A DNA stretch of 64,000 nt, taken from NCBI GenBank assembly GCA_963736505.1, contig CAVTOZ010000001.1:744001-808000 (forward strand), read 5' to 3'. The DNA comes from Solirubrobacter sp963736505. GTDB taxonomy: Bacteria; Actinomycetota; Thermoleophilia; Solirubrobacterales; Solirubrobacteraceae. Shown here in pieces: positions 36,834 to 46,492 of this stretch (position 1 is the stretch's first letter; every line of letters begins with the position of its first letter). The position numbers and the translations under genes were made by a program. The notes under the pieces were generated by a model. The model was given only the letters and a program-made list of their open reading frames with translations, had not been told where the DNA came from and ran no database searches.

Positions 36834-37046
36834 ATGCCCGCCCCGCCCCTCGCCCACGCGTTCCTCGCGCTCGCCGACGACGACTCCGAGCCGCGGCGCC
36901 GCTCGCTGCCCGTCGCGCTCGTCGCGGCCGCCGCCGCCGTCGCGCTCGCGCTCGGCGCGCCGCTGGCCTGGCTCGCCGACCACCCCGTCGCGGCGCTCGG
37001 CAGCAAGAGCATGGCCGCGCTGCTCGACGACGAGGCGCCCGCGTGA
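36834..37046 (+). CDS. Small single-span membrane protein coupled to a Ser/Thr kinase
   Basis: This 70-residue protein has a charged N-terminal part (FLALADDDSEPRRRS), one membrane helix (LPVALVAAAAAVALALGAPLAWL) and a short tail. Its stop overlaps the GTG start of the kinase gene (GTGA at 37043-37046). The kinase has no transmembrane segment, so this peptide could act as its membrane anchor or regulator. That is inference from coupling only. No domain recognised. Confidence 0.65.
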   Translation: MPAPPLAHAFLALADDDSEPRRRSLPVALVAAAAAVALALGAPLAWLADHPVAALGSKSMAALLDDEAPA

Positions 37047-37885
37047 GCGACTCGACGGTCGCGTTCACGCCGCCGTGGGCGGCCCGCGACCGTCCCACCT
37101 GGGGTCTCGCCGAGGGCGACGTGCTCGCGCCCGGCCGCACCGTGCTGCGCCGGATCGGCGGCGGCCGCCGCTACGAGACGTTCCTGGTCTGGGACGACCA
37201 CCGGCTCGCGGTGCTGGTCGCGAAGCTGCTGCGGCCCGACCAGGCCTCCGAGCCGGCCGCCCTGCGCGCGCTCGCGGCCGAGGCGGGCCTGCTGGCGCGG
37301 CTCGCGCACCCGGTCGTGGTGCGCGGCTTCGGCGCGGTCGCGGACGGGCGCCTCCCGCACCTGCTGCTCGAGCACCTCGAAGGCCCGACGCTGCGCGAGC
37401 TGCTCGACCGCCACGGGCCGCTGTCGCTCGAGCAGCTGCTGCCGCTCGCGCTGCACCTCGCCTCCGCGCTGCACTATCTCGCCGCCGAGAACGTCGTCCA
37501 CCTCGACGTCAAGCCCGCCAACGTGGTCATGGGCGCGCCGCCGCGGCTGATCGACCTGAGCGTCGCGCGCACGCTCGAGCAGGCCGTGCTGACGACGACG
37601 CCGATCGGCACCGACGCCTACATGGCGCCCGAGCAGGCCGCCCCAGACGGGCGGCTCGGGCCGCCCGCCGACGTCTTCGGGCTGTGCGCGACGGTCTACG
37701 AGGCGGCCGCCGGCGCCCGCGCCCCGGCGCCGCTCCCGCGCCGCACGCCGCCGGAGCTCGCGGCGATCCTGCGCGCCGGCATGGACTCCGACCCGGCCGC
37801 GCGCCCGCTCGCCGCCGACGTCGCGCGCGCGCTCGAGCCGCTCGTCGCCGCCCAGCCGCGAAAACTCACGCTGGGACGCCGCTGA
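37043..37885 (+). CDS. Hanks-type serine/threonine protein kinase
   Basis: This 280-residue protein is a kinase domain with almost nothing else. It has a glycine-rich loop GGGRRYETF, the ATP-anchoring VAKLL (Lys61), the catalytic loop VVHLDVKPANVV (Asp155), DLS in place of DFG (Asp171), GTDAYMAPEQA, and subdomain IX ADVFGLCATVYE. All catalytic residues are present, so it is probably active. There is no transmembrane or PASTA extension, unlike PknB. The GTG start overlaps the preceding small membrane gene. Targets unknown. Confidence 0.92.
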   Translation: MSDSTVAFTPPWAARDRPTWGLAEGDVLAPGRTVLRRIGGGRRYETFLVWDDHRLAVLVAKLLRPDQASEPAALRALAAEAGLLARLAHPVVVRGFGAVADGRLPHLLLEHLEGPTLRELLDRHGPLSLEQLLPLALHLASALHYLAAENVVHLDVKPANVVMGAPPRLIDLSVARTLEQAVLTTTPIGTDAYMAPEQAAPDGRLGPPADVFGLCATVYEAAAGARAPAPLPRRTPPELAAILRAGMDSDPAARPLAADVARALEPLVAAQPRKLTLGRR

Positions 37886-37887
37886 CC

Positions 37888-37947
37888 GAGAGAATCGCCC
37901 CCTGGGCGATTCTCTCAACGACGCGAGCCCGCAGGGCGAGTCGTCGT
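37888..37947. repeat. Double-hairpin intergenic repeat, sub-family II, copy 1
   Basis: The head is a perfect 13-bp stem, GAGAGAATCGCCC (37888-37900)-CCT-GGGCGATTCTCTC (37904-37916). The tail core is CGAGCCC-GCA-GGGCGAG (37924-37940) with an outer ACGAC/GTCGT stem. It fills the gap between the convergent Ser/Thr kinase and hybrid histidine kinase genes. The same two-part unit is at 47213 and 49499. Confidence 0.85.
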
Positions 37948-39929
37948 CACGCTCGGGCGCCGTTAGGCGCGTCGAGGACTTCGCGGACCTTCAGCGCCAG
38001 CGCGCGCTCCGTGAAGGGCTTCTCGAGGAACGCCGCGGTGGCGGTGATCTGGCCGTGCCGGTGCACCGCCTCGTCGGAGTAGCCGGACATGAACAGCACG
38101 CGCATGTCCGGCGACAGCTCGCCCAGGCGCTCGGCGAGCGCGCGGCCGTTGATGCCCGGCATCACCACGTCGGTCAGCAGCAGGTCGACGCGCCTGGCGC
38201 CCTCGGCGCACACGCGCGTCGCCTCGGCGGCGTCCTCGACCGCGAGCACGAGGTAGCCGTTGGCCTCGAGCATCAGCCGCACGAGCTCGCGGACGCCGGG
38301 GTCGTCCTCGACGACCATGATCGTCTCCGTGCCGCGCTGCGCGAGCGTCTCGGCGCCGTCGGCCTCGACGTGCGCGTCGCGCCCGCAGGCCGGCAGGTAG
38401 ATCTTGAACGTCGTCCCGCGCCCCGGCTCGCTGTAGACGTAGATGCCGCCGCCGCTCTGCTTGACGACGCCGAACACCGTCGCAAGGCCGAGCCCCGTGC
38501 CCTGGCCGGGCGGCTTGGTCGTGTAGAACGGCTCGAACAGGTGCCGGCGGACCTCCTCGTCCATGCCGGTGCCGGTGTCGCTGACCGCCAGCAGGACGTG
38601 CGGGCCGGCGACGCCCTCGCCGTGCCGGGCGACCTGCTCGACGTCGAGGTCGACGTTGGCGGTCTCGATCGTCAGCGCCCCGCCGTCGGGCATCGCGTCG
38701 CGCGCGTTGGCGGCGAGGTTGAGGACGACGCGCTCGAGCTGCGCGCGGTCGGCCTCGACGAGCGCGAGGTCGTCGCCGAGCTTGACCGCGACGGCGACGT
38801 CGTCGCCGATGATCCGCTGCAGCATCCCCTCCAGGCCCGCGACGATCGCGTTGAGGTCGAGCACGCGCGGGTGCAGCACCTGGCGGCGGCTGAAGGCGAG
38901 CAGCTGGCGCGTGAGCGCGGACGCCTGCTCGCTCGCGCGCGCGATCTCGCGCAGCTCCTCGCGCTCGCCTTCCTGCTGGAGCAGGATCTCGGCGTAGCCG
39001 CCGATCACCGTCAGCAGGTTGTTGAAGTCGTGCGCGACGCCGCCCGCGAGGCGGCCGATCGCCTCCATCTTCTCGGCCTCGCTGAGCCGGCGCTGGAGCG
39101 CGACGCGGTCGCTGACGTCGTTGGCGAGCACGAGCGCGGCGCGGCGGCCGTCGAACTCGATCCGCCCGGCCGTGATCTCGACGTCGATCTGCCGCCCGTC
39201 CTTGGTGATGTGGCGCCACGTGTCCGGCCGGTGCGAGCCGAAGCCGTCGCCGCCCTGCACGTTGAGGAGCAGCGAAGGGATGTCCTCCGGCGGCCGGATG
39301 TCGCGGATCGTCATCCGCAGGAACTCGTCGCGGGCGTAGCCGTAGTGGCGGATCGCGGCGTCGTTGACGGCCAGGAACGCGAGCGTGTCGGCCTCGTAGA
39401 CCCACATCGGCAGCGGGCTCGCCTCGAACAGCATGCGGTAGCGCTCCGCCGAGCGCTCGGTCTCGATCGCCGCGGCCGTGCGGCGTGCGAGCTCGGACGC
39501 GAGCTCGAGCTCCTCGGCGCCGTAGGTGCGGATCGTCGACAGCAGCGTGATCGCGCCGAGCACGCCCTCGCGCGCGCTCAGCGGGACCGTCAGCGCCGAC
39601 GTCAGCCCGAGTCCCTGGAGCTCGGCCAGCCGCTCCGGGTCGCCGCGCGCGGCGGCGAACAGGACGTCGTCGGTCACGCGCCTGACCAGCTCGGGCTCGC
39701 CCGTGCGCACCACGATCGCGGAGCCGTGCGGCGCGCCGGGCGCGAGCGGGAAGTCCGCCGGCTCGGCGATGCGACGCTCGATCCCGCCGCCCTCGCCGAT
39801 CAGGTCGATCGCGCACCAGGACGCCAGTGCGGGGACCAACAGCTTCGCGAGGCGCTCGAGCCGCACGTCCCGGCTCAGCCCCGAGGAGAGAATGTCCCCG
39901 GCGCGCGCGAGCAACGTCACCCGTGCCAT
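37947..39929 (-). CDS. Hybrid sensor histidine kinase (GAF-PAS-HisKA-HATPase-REC)
   Basis: This 660-residue cytoplasmic protein has a GAF domain (about 10-155), then PAS (about 160-285, ASPLPMWVYEADTLAFLAVN). The dimerisation/phospho-acceptor helix is GGVAHDFNNLLTVIGGYAEI with His300. The ATPase domain has NLAANARDAMPDGG, DTGTGM and GTGLGLATV, and the C-terminal receiver has LLLTDVVMPG with Asp587. The His motif belongs to the NtrB-like HDFNN class with attached receiver. No separate output regulator is adjacent, so phosphotransfer to another protein is expected. Confidence 0.94.
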   Translation of the reverse strand: MARVTLLARAGDILSSGLSRDVRLERLAKLLVPALASWCAIDLIGEGGGIERRIAEPADFPLAPGAPHGSAIVVRTGEPELVRRVTDDVLFAAARGDPERLAELQGLGLTSALTVPLSAREGVLGAITLLSTIRTYGAEELELASELARRTAAAIETERSAERYRMLFEASPLPMWVYEADTLAFLAVNDAAIRHYGYARDEFLRMTIRDIRPPEDIPSLLLNVQGGDGFGSHRPDTWRHITKDGRQIDVEITAGRIEFDGRRAALVLANDVSDRVALQRRLSEAEKMEAIGRLAGGVAHDFNNLLTVIGGYAEILLQQEGEREELREIARASEQASALTRQLLAFSRRQVLHPRVLDLNAIVAGLEGMLQRIIGDDVAVAVKLGDDLALVEADRAQLERVVLNLAANARDAMPDGGALTIETANVDLDVEQVARHGEGVAGPHVLLAVSDTGTGMDEEVRRHLFEPFYTTKPPGQGTGLGLATVFGVVKQSGGGIYVYSEPGRGTTFKIYLPACGRDAHVEADGAETLAQRGTETIMVVEDDPGVRELVRLMLEANGYLVLAVEDAAEATRVCAEGARRVDLLLTDVVMPGINGRALAERLGELSPDMRVLFMSGYSDEAVHRHGQITATAAFLEKPFTERALALKVREVLDAPNGARA

Positions 39930-39974
39930 CGGGGCTGAGCGTACACCCGCCCCGGCGGCGGCACGGCGGTTCGG

Positions 39975-41261
39975 TCAGACGGCGGCGGGAGCGCCCAGGT
40001 GCGAGTACAGCGGGTAGCGGTCGGCGATCGCCGTGACGCGCTCGGCCAGCTCGGCGCGGACGTCCTCGAAGCCCGGCTCCAGCGCGCGGGCCGTGATCCG
40101 CCCCAGCTCGCGGAAGTCGTCCACCTGCAGGCCGCGCGTCGCGAGCGCGGGCGTACCGATCCGCAGGCCGCTGGTGACCATCGGCGGGCGCGGGTCGAAC
40201 GGGACCGCGTTGCGGTTGACCGTGATGCCGATCTCGTGCAGCCGGTCCTCGGCCTGCTGGCCGTCGAGCTCGGATTCGCGCAGATCGGCGAGCACGAGAT
40301 GCACGTCGGTGCCCCCGGTCAGCACGTTGACATCGGTCGCGTTCAGCAGCTCTTCCGCGAACGCCTTGGCGCCCGCGACGGTGCGCTGCTGGCGCTCCTT
40401 GAAGATGTCCGAGGCGGCGATCCGGAACGCGACCGCCTTGGCCGCGATCACGTGCTCGAGCGGGCCGCCCTGCTGGCCGGGGAAGACCGCGCTGTTGATC
40501 TTCTTCGCGAACTCCTCGCGGCACAGGATCACGCCCGAGCGCGGCCCGCCGAGCGTCTTGTGCACGGTGCTGGTGACGACGTCGGCGTACGGGACGGGGC
40601 TGGGATGCTCGCCCGCCGCGACGAGGCCGGCGAAGTGGGCCATGTCGACCATCAGCAGCGCGCCGACCTCGTCGGCGATCGCGCGGAAGCGCTCGAAGTC
40701 GAGGAAGCGCGGATAGGCGCTCCAGCCGGCGAGCAGGAGCTTCGGGCGGTGCTCCTTGGCGAGCCGCTCGACCTCGTCCATGTCGATCCGGTGGTCCTCC
40801 GGCGAGACCTCGTACGGGACGATCGTGTAGAGCTTGCCGGAGACGTTGAGCTTCATCCCGTGGCTGAGGTGGCCGCCGTGCGGGAGCGAGAGGCCCATGA
40901 TCGTGTCGCCGGGGTCCAGCAGCGCCTGGTAGACGGCCGTGTTGGCCTGCGCGCCGGCGTGCGGCTGGACGTTGGCGTGCTCGGCGCCGAACAGCGCCTT
41001 CGCACGGTCGATCGCGAGCTGCTCGATCACGTCGATCCACTCGCAGCCGCCGTAGTAGCGCTTGCCCGGGTAGCCCTCGGCGTACTTGTTGGTCAGCACG
41101 CTGCCCTGGCACTCGAGGACCGCCTGCGGGACGAAGTTCTCGGAGGCGATCATCTCCAGCGTGCGCTGCTGGCGCTCCAGCTCCTTGCCGATCGCCTCGG
41201 CGACCTCGGGGTCGACCTCAGAGAGCGGGCGCTCGAAGTAGTCGGGCTGGAGTGCGGTCAT
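39975..41261 (-). CDS. glyA: Serine hydroxymethyltransferase
   Basis: This 428-residue PLP enzyme interconverts serine and glycine with tetrahydrofolate, feeding one-carbon units. Visible are ASENFVPQAVLECQGSVLTN, NKYAEGYPGKRYYGGCE, VDMAHFAGLVAAGEHPSP and the PLP lysine in TSTVHKTLGGPRSG. GTDVHLVLADLRES is at the C-terminal side. Length and motifs are canonical. It is 39 bp downstream of a secreted-protein gene on the same strand. Confidence 0.98.
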   Translation of the reverse strand: MTALQPDYFERPLSEVDPEVAEAIGKELERQQRTLEMIASENFVPQAVLECQGSVLTNKYAEGYPGKRYYGGCEWIDVIEQLAIDRAKALFGAEHANVQPHAGAQANTAVYQALLDPGDTIMGLSLPHGGHLSHGMKLNVSGKLYTIVPYEVSPEDHRIDMDEVERLAKEHRPKLLLAGWSAYPRFLDFERFRAIADEVGALLMVDMAHFAGLVAAGEHPSPVPYADVVTSTVHKTLGGPRSGVILCREEFAKKINSAVFPGQQGGPLEHVIAAKAVAFRIAASDIFKERQQRTVAGAKAFAEELLNATDVNVLTGGTDVHLVLADLRESELDGQQAEDRLHEIGITVNRNAVPFDPRPPMVTSGLRIGTPALATRGLQVDDFRELGRITARALEPGFEDVRAELAERVTAIADRYPLYSHLGAPAAV

Positions 41262-41300
41262 CGGCGGCGTCTCCTGGAGGGGGGAGATGACCGTAGCGAA

Positions 41301-42233
41301 TCAGCCGGCGCGCACAAGCAGCGCCGCGTCGCGGCGCGTCCAGCCGGCGAACAGCGCGGCGCCGTCCGCGGCCAGGTAGGGGCGGTTCCCCTTGCCGATC
41401 CGCCTGCCGTCGAGGTAGATCGTGCCGCGGATGGCGTAGGCAACCGACGTGCGGCCGCGGGCGCGGGCGACGGCGGGCCGGCCGGTGACGCCGGTGGCGA
41501 CGCGCTTCAGGTGCCACGTCGCGCGCGGCTGCAGCGCGACGGTGGCGAGGAACGCGCGGCCCGAGACGGCGAGCGCGACGTACGCGCGGCCCGCGGCGAC
41601 CGTCAGCGACGCCTCGATCTGCGTGAGCCGCGACACGCCGAGCGCGGGCGCGCCGGGCGCGCCGGGGCCGAGCAGGCGCAGCTGCGTCTCGCCGCGCTGC
41701 TGGTCGAGGTCGAGTACCAGGCCCGCCTCGGCGTCGAGCGGGACGTGGCGGTGCCAGGGGGCATCGTCGGTCAGCGGCAGCGCGCCGAGCGTGGCGTCGC
41801 CGAGCTGGTCGGGGTAGGCGAGCGCGACCGGCTCGCCCGCGTCGAGCTGCGGCGGCCCCGTCCCGCGGCCGACCACGGTCGAGGCGAGCGGGTCGCTCGC
41901 GGGCGTGACGGACAGCTCGAACGCGGAGCTGACCACGCGCGACCACGCGATCTGGACGCCGTCCGGCCCGGGCGCCGCGTCGACGTTCTCGGCCCCCGCG
42001 ATGCCGAACGGCACCGCGCGGCCGGCGCCGTGGCCCTTGGTGCGCACGAGCGCCAGCGGATGCGCCGCGCTCGCGCGCCCGATCACCGCGTACGCCGTGC
42101 CATCCTGCGCGGCGAGCGCGAGCAGCCCGCCGGGCCCGCTCCCGATCGCGACGGGCGTCGCGGCACGCGCCGGCGCCGGAACGGCGAGGCACAGCAGCGC
42201 GATCGATGTCCACCGCCACATCGGGCGGCGCAT
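41301..42233 (-). CDS. Secreted protein of unknown function
   Basis: This 310-residue protein starts at ATG 42233 with a signal peptide (RWTSIALLCLAVPAPARAA). The mature part is a run of short beta-like segments with valine/alanine strands (IGSGPGGLLALAAQDGTAYA, VQIAWSRVVSSAFELSVTP) that could form a propeller. No clear repeat periodicity or catalytic motif. A second ATG at 42221 is possible. Its relation to glyA downstream is not apparent. Confidence 0.75.
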   Translation of the reverse strand: MRRPMWRWTSIALLCLAVPAPARAATPVAIGSGPGGLLALAAQDGTAYAVIGRASAAHPLALVRTKGHGAGRAVPFGIAGAENVDAAPGPDGVQIAWSRVVSSAFELSVTPASDPLASTVVGRGTGPPQLDAGEPVALAYPDQLGDATLGALPLTDDAPWHRHVPLDAEAGLVLDLDQQRGETQLRLLGPGAPGAPALGVSRLTQIEASLTVAAGRAYVALAVSGRAFLATVALQPRATWHLKRVATGVTGRPAVARARGRTSVAYAIRGTIYLDGRRIGKGNRPYLAADGAALFAGWTRRDAALLVRAG

Positions 42234-42298
42234 CGTAGCCGTCACACGATCGCGTGCTCGTGCGAGTAGTCCACGCTGGCCGTCTGGAGTGTCCAGCA

Positions 42299-42706
42299 CT
42301 AAGCGGGCGGGTCCTGGAGCAGCCAGGTGCCGGCCTCGCGGATCGCGAATAGGCGCAGTCGCGTGCGCTTCGCGCCGTGCTGGACCATGTCGACGGCGGC
42401 CGCGTTGCCCCTGATAAGCACGCGCCCGGCGACGGTGCGCGAGAGCAGCGCGACGTCCTTGTCCTTGAACGAGAGCTCGAGCGCGCGCTCGCACGTCCCG
42501 GCCTGCCTGGCCAGGGCGAGGTGGTCGTCGTAGGAGCGCGTCGCGCACGCGGCGGCCCAGTCGTGGCGCCCGAGCGCCTGCACGAACCGCTCGGCGACGT
42601 CGCCGACCTGCCGCTGCACGGGCGAGAGCGTGGGCACCGGCGGCGGCTTCGCCTGCTCGCCGCAGCCGGCGAGCGCGAGCGCCGCGAGCGCGGCTAGGAC
42701 GCGCAC
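42299..42706 (-). CDS. Small lipoprotein
   Basis: This 135-residue protein starts at GTG 42706, giving a compact lipoprotein signal (RVLAALAALALAGCGEQ). The mature part begins with a Pro-rich linker. It continues with a helix/strand pattern (VAERFVQALGRHDWAAACAT, VAGRVLIRGNAAAVDMVQHG, LRLFAIREAGTWLLQDPPA) resembling NTF2-like or DUF4878-type lipoproteins. It overlaps tsaC by 13 bp. Function unknown. Confidence 0.8.
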   Translation of the reverse strand: MRVLAALAALALAGCGEQAKPPPVPTLSPVQRQVGDVAERFVQALGRHDWAAACATRSYDDHLALARQAGTCERALELSFKDKDVALLSRTVAGRVLIRGNAAAVDMVQHGAKRTRLRLFAIREAGTWLLQDPPA

Positions 42707-43290
42707 GCCGCGATCTCCGCCTCCGGCACGGCGCCGTGGCGCACGATCGACCACGCACCGGCGTCCTCGAACCGGCGCAGGTCGATCACGGTCGACGGCG
42801 TGCCGCCGAGCGCTCCCCCGTCGATCACGAGGTCGGCGCCGTCGCGGATCGCCTGCGGGACGTCGTCGAGCCGCCGCGCGTCAGGGCCGCCGGCGACGTT
42901 CGCCGACGACTGCAGGACCGCGACCGGGACGCCGCGCAGCGCCGGCACGTCCGGCACGCGCAGCCCCAGCGTGCCCGGGTCGGGGCCGCACGCGAGCGGG
43001 AACCGGCCGCGCGGGTTGGGCAGCAGCACCGTCACGCCGCCGGGCAGCAGCGCCTCCAGCAGCGCCCGCGTGCGCGGGCCGAGCTCCGGCAGCGCCGCGA
43101 ACGCGGCGTCGCGGTCGAAGAACATCACCGCCGCCGGCTTCTCCGGCGGCCGCCCCTTGAGCGCGTAGAGCCGCGCCACCGCCGCCGCGTCGGAGGGATC
43201 GCACGCGAGCCCGTAGACCGTGTCGGCGGGGAAGACCGCGACGCCGCCGGCCGCGATGACGCGCGTGAGCGAGGCCGCGTCCGCGGTCAC
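42694..43290 (-). CDS. tsaC: L-threonylcarbamoyladenylate synthase (Sua5/YciO/YrdC)
   Basis: This 198-residue protein makes threonylcarbamoyl-AMP from threonine, bicarbonate and ATP for the t6A37 tRNA modification. It has PADTVYGLACDP, ALKGRPPEKPAAVMFFD, VTVLLPNPRGRFPLACG, GLRVPDVPALRGV, SSANVAGG and the final STVIDLRR. It is the short TsaC type without the Sua5 C-terminal domain. GTG start overlaps the prmC stop (GTGA at 43287-43290). Confidence 0.93.
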   Translation of the reverse strand: MTADAASLTRVIAAGGVAVFPADTVYGLACDPSDAAAVARLYALKGRPPEKPAAVMFFDRDAAFAALPELGPRTRALLEALLPGGVTVLLPNPRGRFPLACGPDPGTLGLRVPDVPALRGVPVAVLQSSANVAGGPDARRLDDVPQAIRDGADLVIDGGALGGTPSTVIDLRRFEDAGAWSIVRHGAVPEAEIAACAS

Positions 43291-44119
43291 CGCCGCCCCA
43301 CGGCGACCCTCTCGATCCCCGCCAGGTCGCGCACGCGCTCGGTCTCGGTGAAGCCGGCGGCGCGCAGGATCGCCTCCACCGGATCCCCGTGGTAGCCGCT
43401 GTGCTCGAGTGCGATGAAGCGGGCGCCCGCCGCGAACGCGGCCGGAGCGAGGCGCTCGATCAGGTCGAGGCCCTCGTCGCCGCCGAAGACCGCGACGTGC
43501 GGCTCGAAGCGCGCGACCTCGGGCATCACGGTGTCGTCATCGGGCACGTACGGCGGGTTGGCGACGACCGCGTCGAACGAGCCGAGGCCGGTGAGCAGGT
43601 CGGCCTCGACGAACTCGACGTCGAGCCCGAGCCGCTTCGCGTTGGCGCGCGCGACCTCGAGCGCCTCCGCGCTCACGTCGGTCGCGGTCACGTCGAGGTC
43701 CGGCCGCTCGTCCTTCAGCGCCAGCGCGATCGCGCCCGAGCCGGTGCCGACGTCGACGACGCGCGCGCCCTGCGGGAGCCCGAGCGCCGCCTCGACGACG
43801 TGCTCGGTCTCCGGCCGCGGCACGAGCACGCGCCGGTCGACGGCCAGCTCCAGGCGCCGGAAGCCCTTGGTGCCGAGGATGTACGCGATCGGCTCGCGCT
43901 CGCGCCGGCGCCGCACGGACGCCTGGAACGCGCGCGCCTGATCGGGCGACAGCTCGCGCTCGGGGTGCGCGAACAGCACCGCGCGGTCGACGCCGAGCGC
44001 GGCGGCCAGCAGCAGCTGCGCGTCGAGCTGCGGGGTGCCGATGCCTGCGGCGGTGAGCGGGATCGCGGCCGAGTCGAGCGCGTCGCGCACGCTGGTCGCC
44101 GCCAGCGGGCGGCGGGCCA

Positions 44120-44120
<1 letters not shown>
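43287..44120 (-). CDS. prmC: Release factor glutamine methyltransferase
   Basis: This 277-residue protein methylates the Gln of the GGQ motif in release factors. It has an N-terminal helical domain (TPQLDAQLLLAAALGVDRAV), PIAYILGTKGFRRLELAVDR, the SAM site VDVGTGSGAIALAL, and the substrate motif VVANPPYVPDD. It lies directly after prfA, its substrate, sharing one base with it (TGATG at 44120). This order is widely conserved. Confidence 0.97.
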
Positions 44121-45193
<1,073 letters not shown>

Positions 45194-45207
45194 AAGGTGA
45201 ACGAGTC

Positions 45208-45276
45208 TAGGGCGACCGCTGCGGACTCTGTCCGCAGGACCACTGCCGGTCGCTTAAGAATCGCTTCGCGGATTCT
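45208..45276. repeat. Double-hairpin intergenic repeat, sub-family III, copy 2
   Basis: Nearly identical in layout to 9098-9168. The outer stem is GCGACCG/CGGTCGC, with inner TGCGG-ACTCTGT-CCGCA, then the hairpin AGAATC-GCTTCGCG-GATTCT. Arm changes between the two copies are compensatory: AGAGATC/GATCTCT becomes AGAATC/GATTCT. Here it lies between two genes on the same strand (DUF1385 and prfA). Confidence 0.8.
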
Positions 45277-45285
45277 AGGCGACCT

Positions 45286-46221
45286 CTAGGCCACGACCTC
45301 CATGCCCAGGAGATCCTCATCGGCGGCGGCGCGCGGGTCCTCGACGTCGAGGACGGCCTGCAGCGCGGCGATCGCGACGGTCAGCTGCGCGAGGTCGGGC
45401 TCGCGCGTCGTGAGCTTCTGCAGCTGCATGCCCGGCCAGATGATCAGCTGGACCCAGCCGCGGGCGCGGTTGCGGCCCGCGAACTTGATCAGCTCGAACG
45501 AGATGCCGGTGATCAGCGGCACGCCGAGGATGCGCGTGCCGACCAGGATGTACCAGGCGGGCAGGCCGAGCGGGGCGAAGACGAAGATCGCGACGACCAT
45601 GACGACGAGCAGGAAGCTCGTGCCGCAGCGCGGGTGCAGGCGCGAGAAGCGCTGCGCCGTCTCGGGCTCGAGCGGCAGGCCGGCCTCGTAGCACGCGATC
45701 ACCTTGTGCTCGGCCCCGTGGTACTCGAACACGCGCCGCAGGTCCTTCTGGCGCGAGAGCACGGCGAGGTAGCCGAGGAAGATCGTGGTGCGCAGCAGGC
45801 CCTCGACGAGCCAGAAGAGGAAGGCGGAGTCCAGCCAGCCCTTGATCAGGCTCGTCAGCGCGACGGGCACGACGAAGAACAGGCCGATGGCGAGCGCGAG
45901 CGCGAGGAAGATCGTGGCGGCCCAGGCCATGCCGCCGAGCTCCTTCTCGTCCTCGCCGAGCTGCGCGTTGGCCGACGCGCTCAGCGCCGTGAAGCCGATG
46001 TTCAGCGACTGCCCGAGCGCGACGACGCCGCGGATCACGGGCCAGCGCAGAACCTTCGACCGGCGCGTCCAGGAGACGACCGGGAAGGATTGGACGGCGA
46101 TCTCGCCGGGCTTCTGGACGGCGACGGCCCAGGTCGAGACGCCGCGCATCATCACGCCCTCGAGGACGGCTTGCCCGCCGACCGGGGCATCGCGTTGGGC
46201 GGTCAGCGGGCGATCGTTCAC
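45286..46221 (-). CDS. DUF1385 family membrane protein (YqhQ-like)
   Basis: This 311-residue protein has the family N-terminus VGGQAVLEGVMMRG, several membrane helices (for example IFLALALAIGLFFVVPVAL, FLLVVMVVAIFVFAPLGL), the invariant EYHGAEHKVIACYE, and HPRCGTSFL. The His/Glu/Cys residues could bind metal. Function is unknown. In many Firmicutes, Thermus and actinobacterial genomes it sits next to rpmE, prfA and prmC as here, suggesting a link to translation or the cell envelope that has not been explained. Confidence 0.92.
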   Translation of the reverse strand: MNDRPLTAQRDAPVGGQAVLEGVMMRGVSTWAVAVQKPGEIAVQSFPVVSWTRRSKVLRWPVIRGVVALGQSLNIGFTALSASANAQLGEDEKELGGMAWAATIFLALALAIGLFFVVPVALTSLIKGWLDSAFLFWLVEGLLRTTIFLGYLAVLSRQKDLRRVFEYHGAEHKVIACYEAGLPLEPETAQRFSRLHPRCGTSFLLVVMVVAIFVFAPLGLPAWYILVGTRILGVPLITGISFELIKFAGRNRARGWVQLIIWPGMQLQKLTTREPDLAQLTVAIAALQAVLDVEDPRAAADEDLLGMEVVA

Positions 46222-46254
46222 GTCCTATGTAGTCGGCAGCGCCGACGCAGAACT

Positions 46255-46467
<213 letters not shown>

Positions 46468-46492
46468 GGTTCCTCTTAGTGTAGGCCGGGGC

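Noticed and set aside
36834..37885. A toxin-antitoxin pair (small protein plus kinase, HipBA-like)
   Set aside because: The small protein is a membrane helix and not a DNA-binding antitoxin, and the kinase has Hanks-type motifs, not HipA motifs.
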